Of a DNA stretch of 64,000 bases, positions 1 through 8,396 are shown piece by piece. The notes beneath the pieces were generated by a model. That model searched no databases. It saw only the letters and a list, made by a program, of their open reading frames with translations, and was not told the DNA's origin. This DNA comes from a virus. The stretch spans positions 79,575-143,574 of IMG/VR virus record IMGVR_UViG_3300049729_000211. One strand, given 5' to 3'. Both the position numbers and the translations under genes were made by a program. The stretch's first letter is position 1. The number at the start of each line of letters is the position of its first letter.

Positions 1-60
1 TCCTATCGAAGAGATCAGGTTGACCACGTTCCCAAGGAACTCTGTGCTAACCTGTGACAT
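1..60 (-). CDS. N-terminus of a partial hypothetical protein
   Basis: An ATG at 60 opens a frame that runs off the left edge of the window. The visible product starts MSQVSTEFLGNVVNLISSIG. The start overlaps the last codons of the SWIM-protein gene by 14 bases, and a purine-rich AAAGAGGAG lies about 6 bases upstream, which fits a translationally coupled downstream gene. Only 20 residues are visible, so no function can be proposed. Confidence rests on the overlap and the ribosome-binding-like sequence alone. Confidence 0.5.
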   Translation of the reverse strand, partial: MSQVSTEFLGNVVNLISSIG

Positions 61-2302
61 CTTCGGTCTCCTCTTTCTCTTCGTCTAATGAAGACACCCT
101 GAAATTCTGGTTCCTGTTGCGATTCTTCTTCCAGTTGTTGAACTTGTCATCCCGCATCTTCTTCAACCTCTTGCGATCGCCTTCTGCTTGTTCTTCGAGC
201 TTGCGCTTTTCCTCCACAAGCATTTGGTCGATGAGGTCGTGATTCTGTGAATGGCTTTCCTCTTCGTCTTTAACATGCACTTCCTCTTTTCGAGGTTGTT
301 GCAACTTTTCTTTCTGTTCCGCCGGGGTGGGCTGTGCTTCAACTGCAGCAGGAGCAGTGCGCTCAATTTCACGCTCGGTCTGTTCGTCAAGCTCAGCTTC
401 TTCCTGCAGAAGACGATCACGCTCCTTGCGCTGCATCTCCTCAAGATCTTCTTTCTCCTTGGGAGTTCTGCGCTTCTTCTTGAGCAGCTGACGCTGGCGC
501 ATAGCCTCCTGCTCACGATCAAGACGAGTAGGAGCTTTGGTAGGAGTCTGCTTGTATTCCTCAACCACCTTCTCACGAACCAGGTTCTGAATATTGTGCT
601 GAACAGCCGGAAGGATGCGTTCACACACGGCCTTAATGTGTTTACAAATCAGAGCATTCGTTCTTAAATCGAGCCTTTCTTTGGGAGCTTGAAGTTTTGG
701 TCTGGGTTCTCCTTCTAAAGCATCACGTTCATGAAGGTTCCACTGATTTCCCCAGTACAGGAACGCCGGGCAATTATGTACCACCACTCCGTTAGCAATG
801 AACGATTCGTCTTCTTCTACTGTCAAATCAAAAAATGATGGAGGACAGGATACCTGCTTCGCATAATTAAGGCAACGAAGAAATCCTTCTCTCCATTCCA
901 AATCTCTAGATTCAGAAAACACTTTTCCCAGAGATTTTTCAACTCGTTCTTTATCTCTTTCACGTAGCCATTTGAACATTCGAAGAACTAGAGCAGGGTA
1001 CTGTCTGTAGCTAATTCGCAGTCTAGTGTTAGTAAAACTTTGCCAAACTCCTTGGCTAAAGAGGAAAAAAGAGATTTGTTGAAGAAGATTTCTAGAGTAA
1101 GAAACAATATCTTGAGTGTCGTACTCGATGTTTCCATCCCCTAGAGCATGACTAGAGATCAAATTCCACATTGCTTCCACATCCCAAGCGAGTATTTCCT
1201 CTGATAGTCTCTTGGTTAGACTACCTTGCCCACACAATTCATACATCTGCTTAGCGAACTGGGAATCTTTCACTCTGACATTTATCCAACTATACTCAGA
1301 GTTGTCCTCAATCTCGATTCGAGCATTAGGACCAAGGTAGCGACGTGCTCGTTCTGCTGTATCCTTGACTACAGTGTCTTTTTCGTTACGATTGTAGGTA
1401 AATGTTACTTCGTAGGCAGAGTACTGCTCTCCGTCAACCACCACCTGAGCTGCTTTAACTTTCTTGGTAGACCTTCTTTTATGTAAATGCAAGCAACCTT
1501 CAGCGAGGTAGTATCCTGTCAAAGCAGCAAGATCTGGATCAACTACCTTAGTTCCTGTCCACGCGAACTTAGGGAAGTACAGTGTCTCTCGGTCAACTAT
1601 TTCCAAGGGAGTTTTCCAAAAAGAAGAAATCTCTGGTTTAACCAACAGTCTAGTATTTCCTAGAGTGTTATGTCCGGATAAGAAATTTCTACCAAGTCTC
1701 TTTTTAACAACAGAAGAATACTTTCCTGAAGTGGGCCATAGGGGTGCTCCACATCCACAAGCACAATTTTCTCTTCCTCTGACTACAGCAATAGGATGAT
1801 CTTCAGACAAAATAAGCGGAGTCTGGTACCCTTTGGCTTTAACCTCCCAAGCCTGTTCTCCTTCTCTAGGTTTTCTTTCCGACACCGCTGTGACTTTCTT
1901 AGCTCTTCCCTTGTGAGTGATGACATGATCACCTACAGATACTTCATCTATTCTCTTCTCTGTTCCATCAGCCATCCTAATCATGCTGTCTAGAGCTACA
2001 CAGCTGCAGTTCACTTTGATATCCAGATCATTGGCTCTCATTTCCGGAGTAACCTTAGACACGTCAAAGTGAACTTTCACATCATGACCGTTAGGATCGC
2101 TAGTTTCAAGATTACATTTGACATTATAACGAAGGAAAAGGTCTTTGGGATCAGAAGCCTCAAGATGGGGAACGCAACCTGGTCTATTTTTCACAGAAAA
2201 ACTGTTTGTTTGGGACACTAATTCCGGCAAAGATATAGCCAGCTTCACCTTCTTGGTAAGGTAATCCGACAATTTGAAAGAAGACCAGATTTCGCTCATC
2301 AT
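47..2302 (-). CDS. SWIM zinc-finger protein carrying an intein
   Basis: The 751-residue precursor has an N-extein (residues 1-100), an intein (101-510) and a C-extein (511-751), so the spliced protein is about 341 residues. Joining the exteins creates a CxC (Cys99, Cys511) followed by C-x-H at Cys553/His555, the SWIM zinc-binding pattern; neither extein alone has the complete site. SWIM domains bind DNA or proteins; the role here is unknown. The C-terminal third is very rich in Lys, Arg, Glu and Asp (KERDRL, EEKRKLEEQ) and is probably coiled-coil or disordered. Two ATGs stand together at the start, with no good Shine-Dalgarno sequence. A divergent gene starts only 38 bases away across a palindrome. 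The downstream partial gene overlaps its end. Confidence 0.85.
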   Translation of the reverse strand: MMSEIWSSFKLSDYLTKKVKLAISLPELVSQTNSFSVKNRPGCVPHLEASDPKDLFLRYNVKCNLETSDPNGHDVKVHFDVSKVTPEMRANDLDIKVNCSCVALDSMIRMADGTEKRIDEVSVGDHVITHKGRAKKVTAVSERKPREGEQAWEVKAKGYQTPLILSEDHPIAVVRGRENCACGCGAPLWPTSGKYSSVVKKRLGRNFLSGHNTLGNTRLLVKPEISSFWKTPLEIVDRETLYFPKFAWTGTKVVDPDLAALTGYYLAEGCLHLHKRRSTKKVKAAQVVVDGEQYSAYEVTFTYNRNEKDTVVKDTAERARRYLGPNARIEIEDNSEYSWINVRVKDSQFAKQMYELCGQGSLTKRLSEEILAWDVEAMWNLISSHALGDGNIEYDTQDIVSYSRNLLQQISFFLFSQGVWQSFTNTRLRISYRQYPALVLRMFKWLRERDKERVEKSLGKVFSESRDLEWREGFLRCLNYAKQVSCPPSFFDLTVEEDESFIANGVVVHNCPAFLYWGNQWNLHERDALEGEPRPKLQAPKERLDLRTNALICKHIKAVCERILPAVQHNIQNLVREKVVEEYKQTPTKAPTRLDREQEAMRQRQLLKKKRRTPKEKEDLEEMQRKERDRLLQEEAELDEQTEREIERTAPAAVEAQPTPAEQKEKLQQPRKEEVHVKDEEESHSQNHDLIDQMLVEEKRKLEEQAEGDRKRLKKMRDDKFNNWKKNRNRNQNFRVSSLDEEKEETEDVTG
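773..2002 (-). mobile_element. Intein with LAGLIDADG (DOD) homing endonuclease
   Basis: This 410-residue intein runs from Cys101 to Asn510 of the host protein. The N-terminal block begins CVALDSMIRMADG. A block-B-like LSEDHPI lies at about 165-171, and the C-terminus is VVVHN followed by Cys511 as the +1 nucleophile. Two dodecapeptide motifs, LTGYYLAEG (261-269) and HALGDG (385-390), mark a LAGLIDADG endonuclease. Between the splicing block and the endonuclease there is a cysteine cluster CACGCG (180-185) followed by F..GH, a small presumed zinc site also seen in other mobile endonucleases. All residues expected for splicing are present, so it is probably active. The DNA is visibly more AT-rich than the extein part. 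Confidence 0.92.
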
Positions 2303-2335
2303 TTAGAATCTCAAAGTCTGACTTTCTCATTCTAA
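2303..2335. promoter_or_regulatory. Imperfect palindrome between divergent starts
   Basis: The 38-base gap between two divergent start codons is almost filled by an inverted repeat centred on 2319. The outer arms are TTAGAAT/ATTCTAA, the inner arms AAAGTC/GACTTT, separated by non-matching CTC triplets. It could be an operator controlling both genes; the TTAGAAT arms could also double as symmetrical -10 elements. Confidence 0.5.
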
Positions 2336-2340
2336 GTCAG

Positions 2341-3009
2341 ATGGACATCACAATGAAAACCGGGTATGTTTCTCCGCCAAAAGGACAGTTGAGTCTCACT
2401 GTCATCCGCGATGCTCATCCCACTGTGGTCATGACTCTTGATCTCGGAATTCCGAACTTCACAGTCTTCAGTTTGAAGTACCCATTGGTGGACGACGAGA
2501 AGCGAGCCATGAGTGAACTGACAGCCGAAGCTCTCAATGCCCTGAATGACGATGTCATCACGTTCATGCTGAGCATGGGATACGCTGAAGAGGTCTGTGT
2601 ACAGATCTGTGCAACAGTCCTCACTTGCTTCAAGAATTTCAGTCCAAAGAACGACACCCAGGCAAATTTGCCCATGGTCGGACATGACGACAGTATTGTG
2701 ACCTATGAGGGCGAATTTGTAATGCCACAGATCTTTGTGGACGAGACATACGACAAGGTGGTCACAGCTGCTACAATCATCAAGAGGTTGCCAATTGTTC
2801 GTCACTTGGAATTGACTCATGTGCCTCCCACAAAGAACACGATGTCAGACGCAGCGAGGGCTGTGAAGCTATTCCGTGGTGTGAGTCTCACAAGCCAACC
2901 TCAACCTCTCTATGTCATGGTGTACGATCAAAAAGGTAGATCTCGAGGCGTTTTGCCGATGTCACCAGGTTTCAAAAATCAAGTCTTGCAAAATCTGAGG
3001 AAACGATGA
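2341..3009 (+). CDS. Hypothetical protein, first gene of a two-gene unit
   Basis: This 222-residue soluble protein has no family I recognise and no signal peptide or membrane segment. It ends in a basic tail (NLRKR). The stop overlaps the next start as ATGA (3006-3009), so the two genes are probably translationally coupled. The opposite strand is also open over part of this region, but the coupling with a convincing downstream gene on the plus strand supports this strand. A second in-frame ATG lies at codon 5; the sequence does not decide between the two starts. It may be a virion assembly protein, judging only from its partner. Confidence 0.75.
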   Translation: MDITMKTGYVSPPKGQLSLTVIRDAHPTVVMTLDLGIPNFTVFSLKYPLVDDEKRAMSELTAEALNALNDDVITFMLSMGYAEEVCVQICATVLTCFKNFSPKNDTQANLPMVGHDDSIVTYEGEFVMPQIFVDETYDKVVTAATIIKRLPIVRHLELTHVPPTKNTMSDAARAVKLFRGVSLTSQPQPLYVMVYDQKGRSRGVLPMSPGFKNQVLQNLRKR

Positions 3010-3659
3010 ACAATCCAATCCAGCAGTATATCGATCCTATTCCCTATCGCCTGAATGGTCACATCCGGATCTTCCCGAAGCCAACCGTGAAGAAGCCAAT
3101 TGTGGAACCGATCTTTGATGAAAAGAACGTCATCGTGATCACGGTGAAGTCCCTCTTCGCTCGACTAATGAAGAACTCTGTCGAGCCTCAGTTCGGCATC
3201 TGGGGTCTGGCTGTTGGACTGGGTGACGGATTATGGCAGACTGCTCCACTCGAGAATGCAAGCACTTCTGCCTTGATCGGACCCTTGGCAAATCGTCCTC
3301 TGTCATCGGCCAACTTCGTGGACATCAGCTATAATCCGCTGCCGGCAGGACAATTCTACGATCCAACTGATCTATCCACGGTGCGTGTCGATTTCCAAAC
3401 GGAGATCACTTCACCTGATGACATTCCGGCTAATTCTCAGATCCGGGAGATGGGGCTGATTGGAGGAGGATCTACTGCCAGTGCCACAAACATGGCCTCA
3501 GTTGCAACTCCGTATTGGATTCCAGGTGCCACAGGAAACGTATTATTTCCCACGGCTCCAAGTTTGAATAGCGTGGTGCTTGTGAACTATAAATCACTAC
3601 CTCCGCTAAATCTTCCTCCGGAAGTACCATTTATATTTTCTTGGATTATCGCCTTTTGA
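3006..3659 (+). CDS. Probable virion (tail or baseplate) protein
   Basis: This 217-residue protein starts at an ATG overlapping the previous stop, with AGGAAA just upstream. The middle part, NSQIREMGLIGGG (about residues 143-155), resembles the IREVGL segment found in phage tail-collar and baseplate-associated fibre proteins. Low charge and high Pro/Gly/Ser/Thr content also suit a virion protein. It is followed by a strong hairpin shared with the convergent gene. Exact function unknown. Confidence 0.75.
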   Translation: MNNPIQQYIDPIPYRLNGHIRIFPKPTVKKPIVEPIFDEKNVIVITVKSLFARLMKNSVEPQFGIWGLAVGLGDGLWQTAPLENASTSALIGPLANRPLSSANFVDISYNPLPAGQFYDPTDLSTVRVDFQTEITSPDDIPANSQIREMGLIGGGSTASATNMASVATPYWIPGATGNVLFPTAPSLNSVVLVNYKSLPPLNLPPEVPFIFSWIIAF

Positions 3660-3693
3660 TCCAGTCACTTTCATCCCACCCATAGCCAGGTTG

Positions 3694-3726
3694 GATCTAG
3701 GGGAGTGAAACACACTCCCCTAGATC
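3694..3726. terminator. Bidirectional hairpin between convergent genes
   Basis: A 14-bp perfect stem (GATCTAGGGGAGTG and its complement) with a 5-base loop lies between two convergent genes ending at 3659 and 3738. No clear T-run follows on either strand, so termination may depend on the stem alone or on pausing. Confidence 0.7.
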
Positions 3727-3737
3727 ATCGTTCAGGA

Positions 3738-4421
3738 CTAGATGGGGACTTCTTCCCACGTGATGCGACCATAGACGCTGAAGGTGGTGGTGGAGATAGT
3801 GTTCAGCAGAGCCAATACACCACCTGGAGGAACGATAAGTCCACCATCAAAATTCTGCACTCCACCTATGAGTGGCGCTATGGAAGTGTTGGCGATGGTG
3901 CCGTAAGCCAGAGATCCGGGAGTCGGAATATCAGATGCCGCGAAAATAACGAGGTTGTTGGTGAGACCAGTGAGGGCCGTCGCTGGTGTAAAATACTTGG
4001 CCTGAGAACCAGAACCAGTGAGCGTCTTTACGTTTGTTGGTGTAGTACCAGTAGAAATACCACCATTGCTGGCTGATGCAGCCCAAACCAGAGCACCAGG
4101 AGGTGCTGGAGTAGTGGCAGTGTTATACATCATCTGCAACGATGCCTGCAGAAGTACCAAGTTTACGGTGTTGGACAAATTGTTCCACAACCCAAGAATC
4201 GGAGTTGCAGTGGCCGTCAACCCGATGGTGTTGGCAGACAAAGCTGTGACTGCGTTGATGCCACCTGTGAACACGTTGCCACGATAGGCCTGTTCATAGA
4301 ATCTGCCGTGCAACTCCGACATAATGACGTCGCCAAGGTTGCCTGAACGCATGGCCGCGACTGTGCCGGGAGCAATTGAAGCTGTGGTTGCAATTGGACC
4401 AACCTGAGTTTGAACCTGCAT
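3738..4421 (-). CDS. Probable surface-exposed virion protein
   Basis: This 227-residue protein is low in charge and rich in Thr, Ala and Gly, with the segment SELHGRFYEQAYRGNVFTGG near residues 34-53. I recall this type of segment from phage structural proteins of unknown role. AAGGAG stands 9 bases before the ATG. It is the last gene of the leftward virion operon and ends near the bidirectional hairpin. Possibly a decoration or fibre-associated protein; no domain is certain. Confidence 0.78.
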   Translation of the reverse strand: MQVQTQVGPIATTASIAPGTVAAMRSGNLGDVIMSELHGRFYEQAYRGNVFTGGINAVTALSANTIGLTATATPILGLWNNLSNTVNLVLLQASLQMMYNTATTPAPPGALVWAASASNGGISTGTTPTNVKTLTGSGSQAKYFTPATALTGLTNNLVIFAASDIPTPGSLAYGTIANTSIAPLIGGVQNFDGGLIVPPGGVLALLNTISTTTFSVYGRITWEEVPI

Positions 4422-4433
4422 ATGACTTTCTCC

Positions 4434-7400
4434 TTAACCGAATACAGTCGCGATCGGATCGTTGCGGAGTGATGATGGTTCATCACCAACACTATTAGTG
4501 GTTCCAGTAGTCAACAAAGCAGGAAGACTGTACTGGTAAAAGTTTGAAATCTTGAGTTCAATGAGGATCTGGAATAAAAGTTCTGGAACAGTTTGACCTT
4601 CAAATTGAGACAGATCTTCGATGGCCAGGGCCGCCGTATTTTGCATATTGTGGTTTGGAGACACTGATCCCAGGCTACGAGCGACGTTTGCCTGATCTAT
4701 TGAAGCAGTGATAAGACGACCTGAAGTATCTGTTTGAAGACGACGAGTCAAACCAGCTGGAGTGCCAGTTGCTGATAGGGTTGTATCGATGCCGGCCATC
4801 AACACAGGGTTAGCTGTGGGAAGCACACCAGCAGCAATGTTGCCACCTACAGCTACAACACCGGCCACACCAGCAGAAGGTCCAGCAGTACCAGCCCATG
4901 TCGCTACATTGGTGGTCAGAGAAGATGTTGGTCCTGTGGTGGTGTAATTACCCGCCCAAGGAGTACTGCGCAGGAACACGGTTGCTGTTCCCGCTGTAGT
5001 TACAACAAAACGAATGTAACGAGCAATACAAGGGAAGCTGAATCCAGCACCAGCAGATGTAGAGGAAGTAAGAGCACCTAAGATCAGTGGAGTTCCAGAC
5101 AAAGCACTCCAAGTCACCTTGTCATTAGAACAGGTGACAGTAGCCACCATGGTTTGAGTCGTGACGTTCAGAGACTGGTACCCTTGTGTGTCTAAGATAG
5201 AAGTTTGACCAGCACTACCACCGATATAGATGGGATTCGGGGCATCACTGATAATCAGAGAATTGTTTATGTCCTTGTTCAGATTGATGACATTGGTGTT
5301 CATTTGAACACCAGTCGTAGCATCAAATGACTGAGCCAGCAGTGGCGTATCATCCGGAGCAGCAAACTTACCTACAACTACAACAGAAAGACTTCCTAAA
5401 AGTTCCAGCACGTTATAGCGCATGTATCTAGAACATACAGGAACAGCATAGATACCTTGCCCATAGAAAACATCTAGATTGATGCCATCAGAAGCATTCT
5501 GTCCAAATAGTGGAAACCAGCTTATGTTATCGTTGCTTCCTTCAACCCTGATATTTCCTGCCCATAGACCTGAAAACTGAAAACTGAAGGTCTGGTATCC
5601 AAAGGTAGAATACGATATTCCCGGTCCCACCAAAGTGACAGTTTCCGTGTCCAGAAGAGAATTGTCATAGGGCAAGAAATATAGATTTCCGTTGGGATCA
5701 GTTTGTACTGCCAAAACCGTGGAACCATTTTGACCCATCATAACCGTGCCAGTGGGGGTAGGTCCTGGTGTAGTTCCATCGGTGTACTGAACACCACCAA
5801 ACGAACCAGTCACGGGAATGGAAGCATTTGTGACATTGACTTGCAACTGAGCACCAGTCACCGCACCAGCTAGTGTACTCAAGGATGTTTCAGCAGCAGA
5901 ATCAGCCACAGCAATGGCTGTCGAATTGTCAACCTGCACTGACCACAAAGCTCCAGAGGAGGATGTTCCCTGATTGACTGTTCCTGAAATAGTAGGTGTT
6001 CCAGTAATCGACACTGATCCGGAAATGGGCTGAATCACGCCTGATCCATCAACCCGCAATGCCGTCATTCCAGTGATGCCCTGGATTGAAATCACATCGG
6101 CAGAAGCAGACCCAGCAGTTCCAAGGGCTGGCTGGTTGGCGGCGGTCGCCGCACCTGTTGGAAGAGGAAGTGAAGCTGCGCTCACTGGCTGGGTTACAGG
6201 GAAATTGTCGACGCTAACACTGGGAGTTCCTGTAATCGAAACTGATCCGGAAATGGGTTGTGTGGTTTGATAGAAGGAACCGCTCACTGCAACTGTGCCC
6301 AGTGTTGCTGAATCCACTATCACATGCTGAGGAGAAGCAAATGTGATAGCATCAGCAGTGACAGCAATCTTTGTCTTGCCACCCGTAGCAGAGTTGACAA
6401 TAGCAACATCACCTGTCACACCGAATGCAGTATTAGAGACAGAGCCGGAAATGTTGGCTGTTACAGTACCACTGACAGGTTGAGTGGCCTGGTAAAAAGC
6501 TCCAGTGACCGCGATTGACGAATTCTCAATGGCAACTTTGAGGTTTCCAGAACCATCTAAGGTCGTCGGAAGTTGAGTGCTAGAAACTGGTTGAGTGGCT
6601 TGCCAAAAGGTTCCTGTGACAGCAACTGAGTTTTCTACAGCAACTTTGAGATACCCACTTCCATCAACTGCCAGAGCCGATACATTTGTTCCATTGTAAC
6701 CCAGAGCAACAGTACCTGTCGAAGTTACAACAGCCGTTCCCGTAGCATATTGTACACCTCCACCACCTCCACCGCCACCAGTGATATTGACATTCAAAGA
6801 CCCAGATGTCGATGACAGAGTGTTTCCTAATCCGTCCTGCAATCTGGAAGTTACTGTGCCACTGATTGGTTGAGTGGTCTGCCAAAATACACCTGTGACC
6901 GCTTGCGATGATGGGAAGTTAGAAACGGAAATAGATCCGGAAATAGGAACAGTACCTGAAATAGAGACAGGTTGCGTCGCTTGCCAGAAAGTACCAGTTA
7001 CAGCCTGACTTGAAGGGAAGTTACTGACGCTGACAGAGGGAGTTCCAGAAATAGAAACTGATCCAGACACTGGCTGAGTAGTTGGCCAGAAGGTTCCTGT
7101 TACTGCAAGGCTGGAGTTCTCAATAGCAACCTTCAAATTGCCTGAACTATCAAGGGCTGCTGGGAGTTGAGTACTTGATACTGGCTGGGTGGTCTGCCAA
7201 AAGACTCCTGTCACTATCTGAGAAGATGGAAAGTTGCTGACACTAACTGATCCTGCTACAGTCTGAGTTAAAGGAAGATTGCTGACACTCACTGATCCTG
7301 AAATAGATTGTATCGATGGCAAGTTTGAGATATTGACTGATCCACTAACTGCTTGCGTGGAAGGAAAATTATCCACACTGACAGTTTCGTATATTGGAAC

Positions 7401-7658
7401 CTCCATGATGATCTGAAGAGGATCCAGGTTACTCATGGCCGTTGTATTATATGCCAACGTGATAGTACTGTGGATTTCAGACACCACAGCAGTCAGAGTA
7501 GGATCTGCAAGGTTGAAGATGATGATGTTGGTCGCCGCATTGATGATCAATTTCACCTGTCCGGCAGCAAGAGGAGCTGGAAGACCAGATAGAGTGATCA
7601 CACCTGTGGAGGCATCAAAGGTGTATGATCCGTAGTTTTGACCAACCATTACTTGCAT
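4434..7658 (-). CDS. Large repetitive tail-fibre protein
   Basis: This 1074-residue protein is built largely of degenerate short repeats of the type SVSVSNFPSSQAVTGTFWQ / TQPVSG between about residues 90 and 600. Such repeats form extended beta-structured stalks in phage fibres. A run of eight glycines lies near residue 290. The C-terminal 450 residues are less repetitive (TWSALSGTPLILGAL, ARYIRFVVTTAGT) and look like beta-sandwich or jelly-roll domains, possibly for receptor or glycan binding. AGGAGT stands before the ATG. It sits in the fibre cluster next to other fibre-like genes. The role in host attachment is inferred from composition. Confidence 0.82.
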   Translation of the reverse strand: MQVMVGQNYGSYTFDASTGVITLSGLPAPLAAGQVKLIINAATNIIIFNLADPTLTAVVSEIHSTITLAYNTTAMSNLDPLQIIMEVPIYETVSVDNFPSTQAVSGSVNISNLPSIQSISGSVSVSNLPLTQTVAGSVSVSNFPSSQIVTGVFWQTTQPVSSTQLPAALDSSGNLKVAIENSSLAVTGTFWPTTQPVSGSVSISGTPSVSVSNFPSSQAVTGTFWQATQPVSISGTVPISGSISVSNFPSSQAVTGVFWQTTQPISGTVTSRLQDGLGNTLSSTSGSLNVNITGGGGGGGGVQYATGTAVVTSTGTVALGYNGTNVSALAVDGSGYLKVAVENSVAVTGTFWQATQPVSSTQLPTTLDGSGNLKVAIENSSIAVTGAFYQATQPVSGTVTANISGSVSNTAFGVTGDVAIVNSATGGKTKIAVTADAITFASPQHVIVDSATLGTVAVSGSFYQTTQPISGSVSITGTPSVSVDNFPVTQPVSAASLPLPTGAATAANQPALGTAGSASADVISIQGITGMTALRVDGSGVIQPISGSVSITGTPTISGTVNQGTSSSGALWSVQVDNSTAIAVADSAAETSLSTLAGAVTGAQLQVNVTNASIPVTGSFGGVQYTDGTTPGPTPTGTVMMGQNGSTVLAVQTDPNGNLYFLPYDNSLLDTETVTLVGPGISYSTFGYQTFSFQFSGLWAGNIRVEGSNDNISWFPLFGQNASDGINLDVFYGQGIYAVPVCSRYMRYNVLELLGSLSVVVVGKFAAPDDTPLLAQSFDATTGVQMNTNVINLNKDINNSLIISDAPNPIYIGGSAGQTSILDTQGYQSLNVTTQTMVATVTCSNDKVTWSALSGTPLILGALTSSTSAGAGFSFPCIARYIRFVVTTAGTATVFLRSTPWAGNYTTTGPTSSLTTNVATWAGTAGPSAGVAGVVAVGGNIAAGVLPTANPVLMAGIDTTLSATGTPAGLTRRLQTDTSGRLITASIDQANVARSLGSVSPNHNMQNTAALAIEDLSQFEGQTVPELLFQILIELKISNFYQYSLPALLTTGTTNSVGDEPSSLRNDPIATVFG
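6000..7390 (-). repeat. Coding repeats in the tail-fibre gene
   Basis: Degenerate tandem units encode variations of VSNFPSSQ-VTGTFWQ-TQPVSG, sometimes alternating with a longer unit containing LDGSGNLKVAIENSS (two near-identical copies, at about 6490-6590 and 7090-7190). Such DNA is prone to recombination and length change. Confidence 0.8.
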
Positions 7659-7689
7659 GAAGTACTCCTATTATTCACATCAGAAAGTC

Positions 7690-8388
7690 TTACAAAGCGA
7701 TTGCATAAGCGATGGCAAGAGACCTGCTTGCTGCATTGACAATGCGAGAATCATCACCAGCAGCCACCGTACCCGCTGTGGTTCCAACATTCAGAGCAGC
7801 CGCGCCTCCCAACGTGGGTTTATTCAGAATCTCGGTCACTCCACTGACAGCATTCCAATCAGAATTCATCTGAGCAGTCGGAATCACGGGAGTGTGATTG
7901 AGATCCAGGTATGAACCTGAGGTTGCTACGGCTGCCAACCCATAGATGTCAGACGCCGCCAAAGTCACAGCACCAGTTCTACCTGCCACCGATTGAACCG
8001 GAGCACCTGCTGCTGTGATATATCCAGCATCATTGGTAAAAGTGCTGATAAGTGTTGGCTTATTAGAGAGATCCGTATAGCTACCGGAGGTTGCCACCGT
8101 GGCTAGAGTTGGCTTATGGAGAATCGATGCAAGACCGGAAGTTGCATTCCAATCAACCTGAACCTGCGGAGTTGGTAGAGCCCAGGTTCTATCACCTCTG
8201 AGGAAATGAATTGCATCGCCAATAGCTGGAGCAGGAACATTGCCCGCCAGACCTCCAGTTCCTGTATCTCCCACAAAAATTGGATCTGAAGCAGAAACCA
8301 GGTTGCTAAAGGCATTGAACGTGATGTTCTGCTGACCCGTTGGAGGAGCCGGGGTTATCGAGTTGTACCTGATAAAGACGGTAGTCAT
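7690..8388 (-). CDS. Tail-fibre protein
   Basis: This 232-residue protein contains modules common in phage fibres: two WNATSG/WNAVSG...ILHKPTL/ILNKPTL segments (about residues 80-95 and 181-196), SVAGRTGAVTL near 134-144, and GTTAGTVAAGDDSRI near the C-terminus, a typical fibre end. GAGGATTCTG precedes the ATG. It lies between the giant fibre gene and a probable baseplate or neck gene. Clearly a fibre family member; receptor unknown. Confidence 0.85.
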   Translation of the reverse strand: MTTVFIRYNSITPAPPTGQQNITFNAFSNLVSASDPIFVGDTGTGGLAGNVPAPAIGDAIHFLRGDRTWALPTPQVQVDWNATSGLASILHKPTLATVATSGSYTDLSNKPTLISTFTNDAGYITAAGAPVQSVAGRTGAVTLAASDIYGLAAVATSGSYLDLNHTPVIPTAQMNSDWNAVSGVTEILNKPTLGGAAALNVGTTAGTVAAGDDSRIVNAASRSLAIAYAIAL

Positions 8389-8396
8389 CAGAATCC

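Noticed and set aside
2332-2820. Open frame opposite the 2341-3009 gene
   Set aside because: It is antisense to a frame that is coupled by ATGA to a convincing downstream gene, and has no ribosome site or neighbour on its strand.
3705-4076. Plus-strand frame over the 3' part of the 3738-4421 virion gene
   Set aside because: It starts inside the terminator hairpin and reads as an antisense shadow of a Thr/Ala-rich gene.
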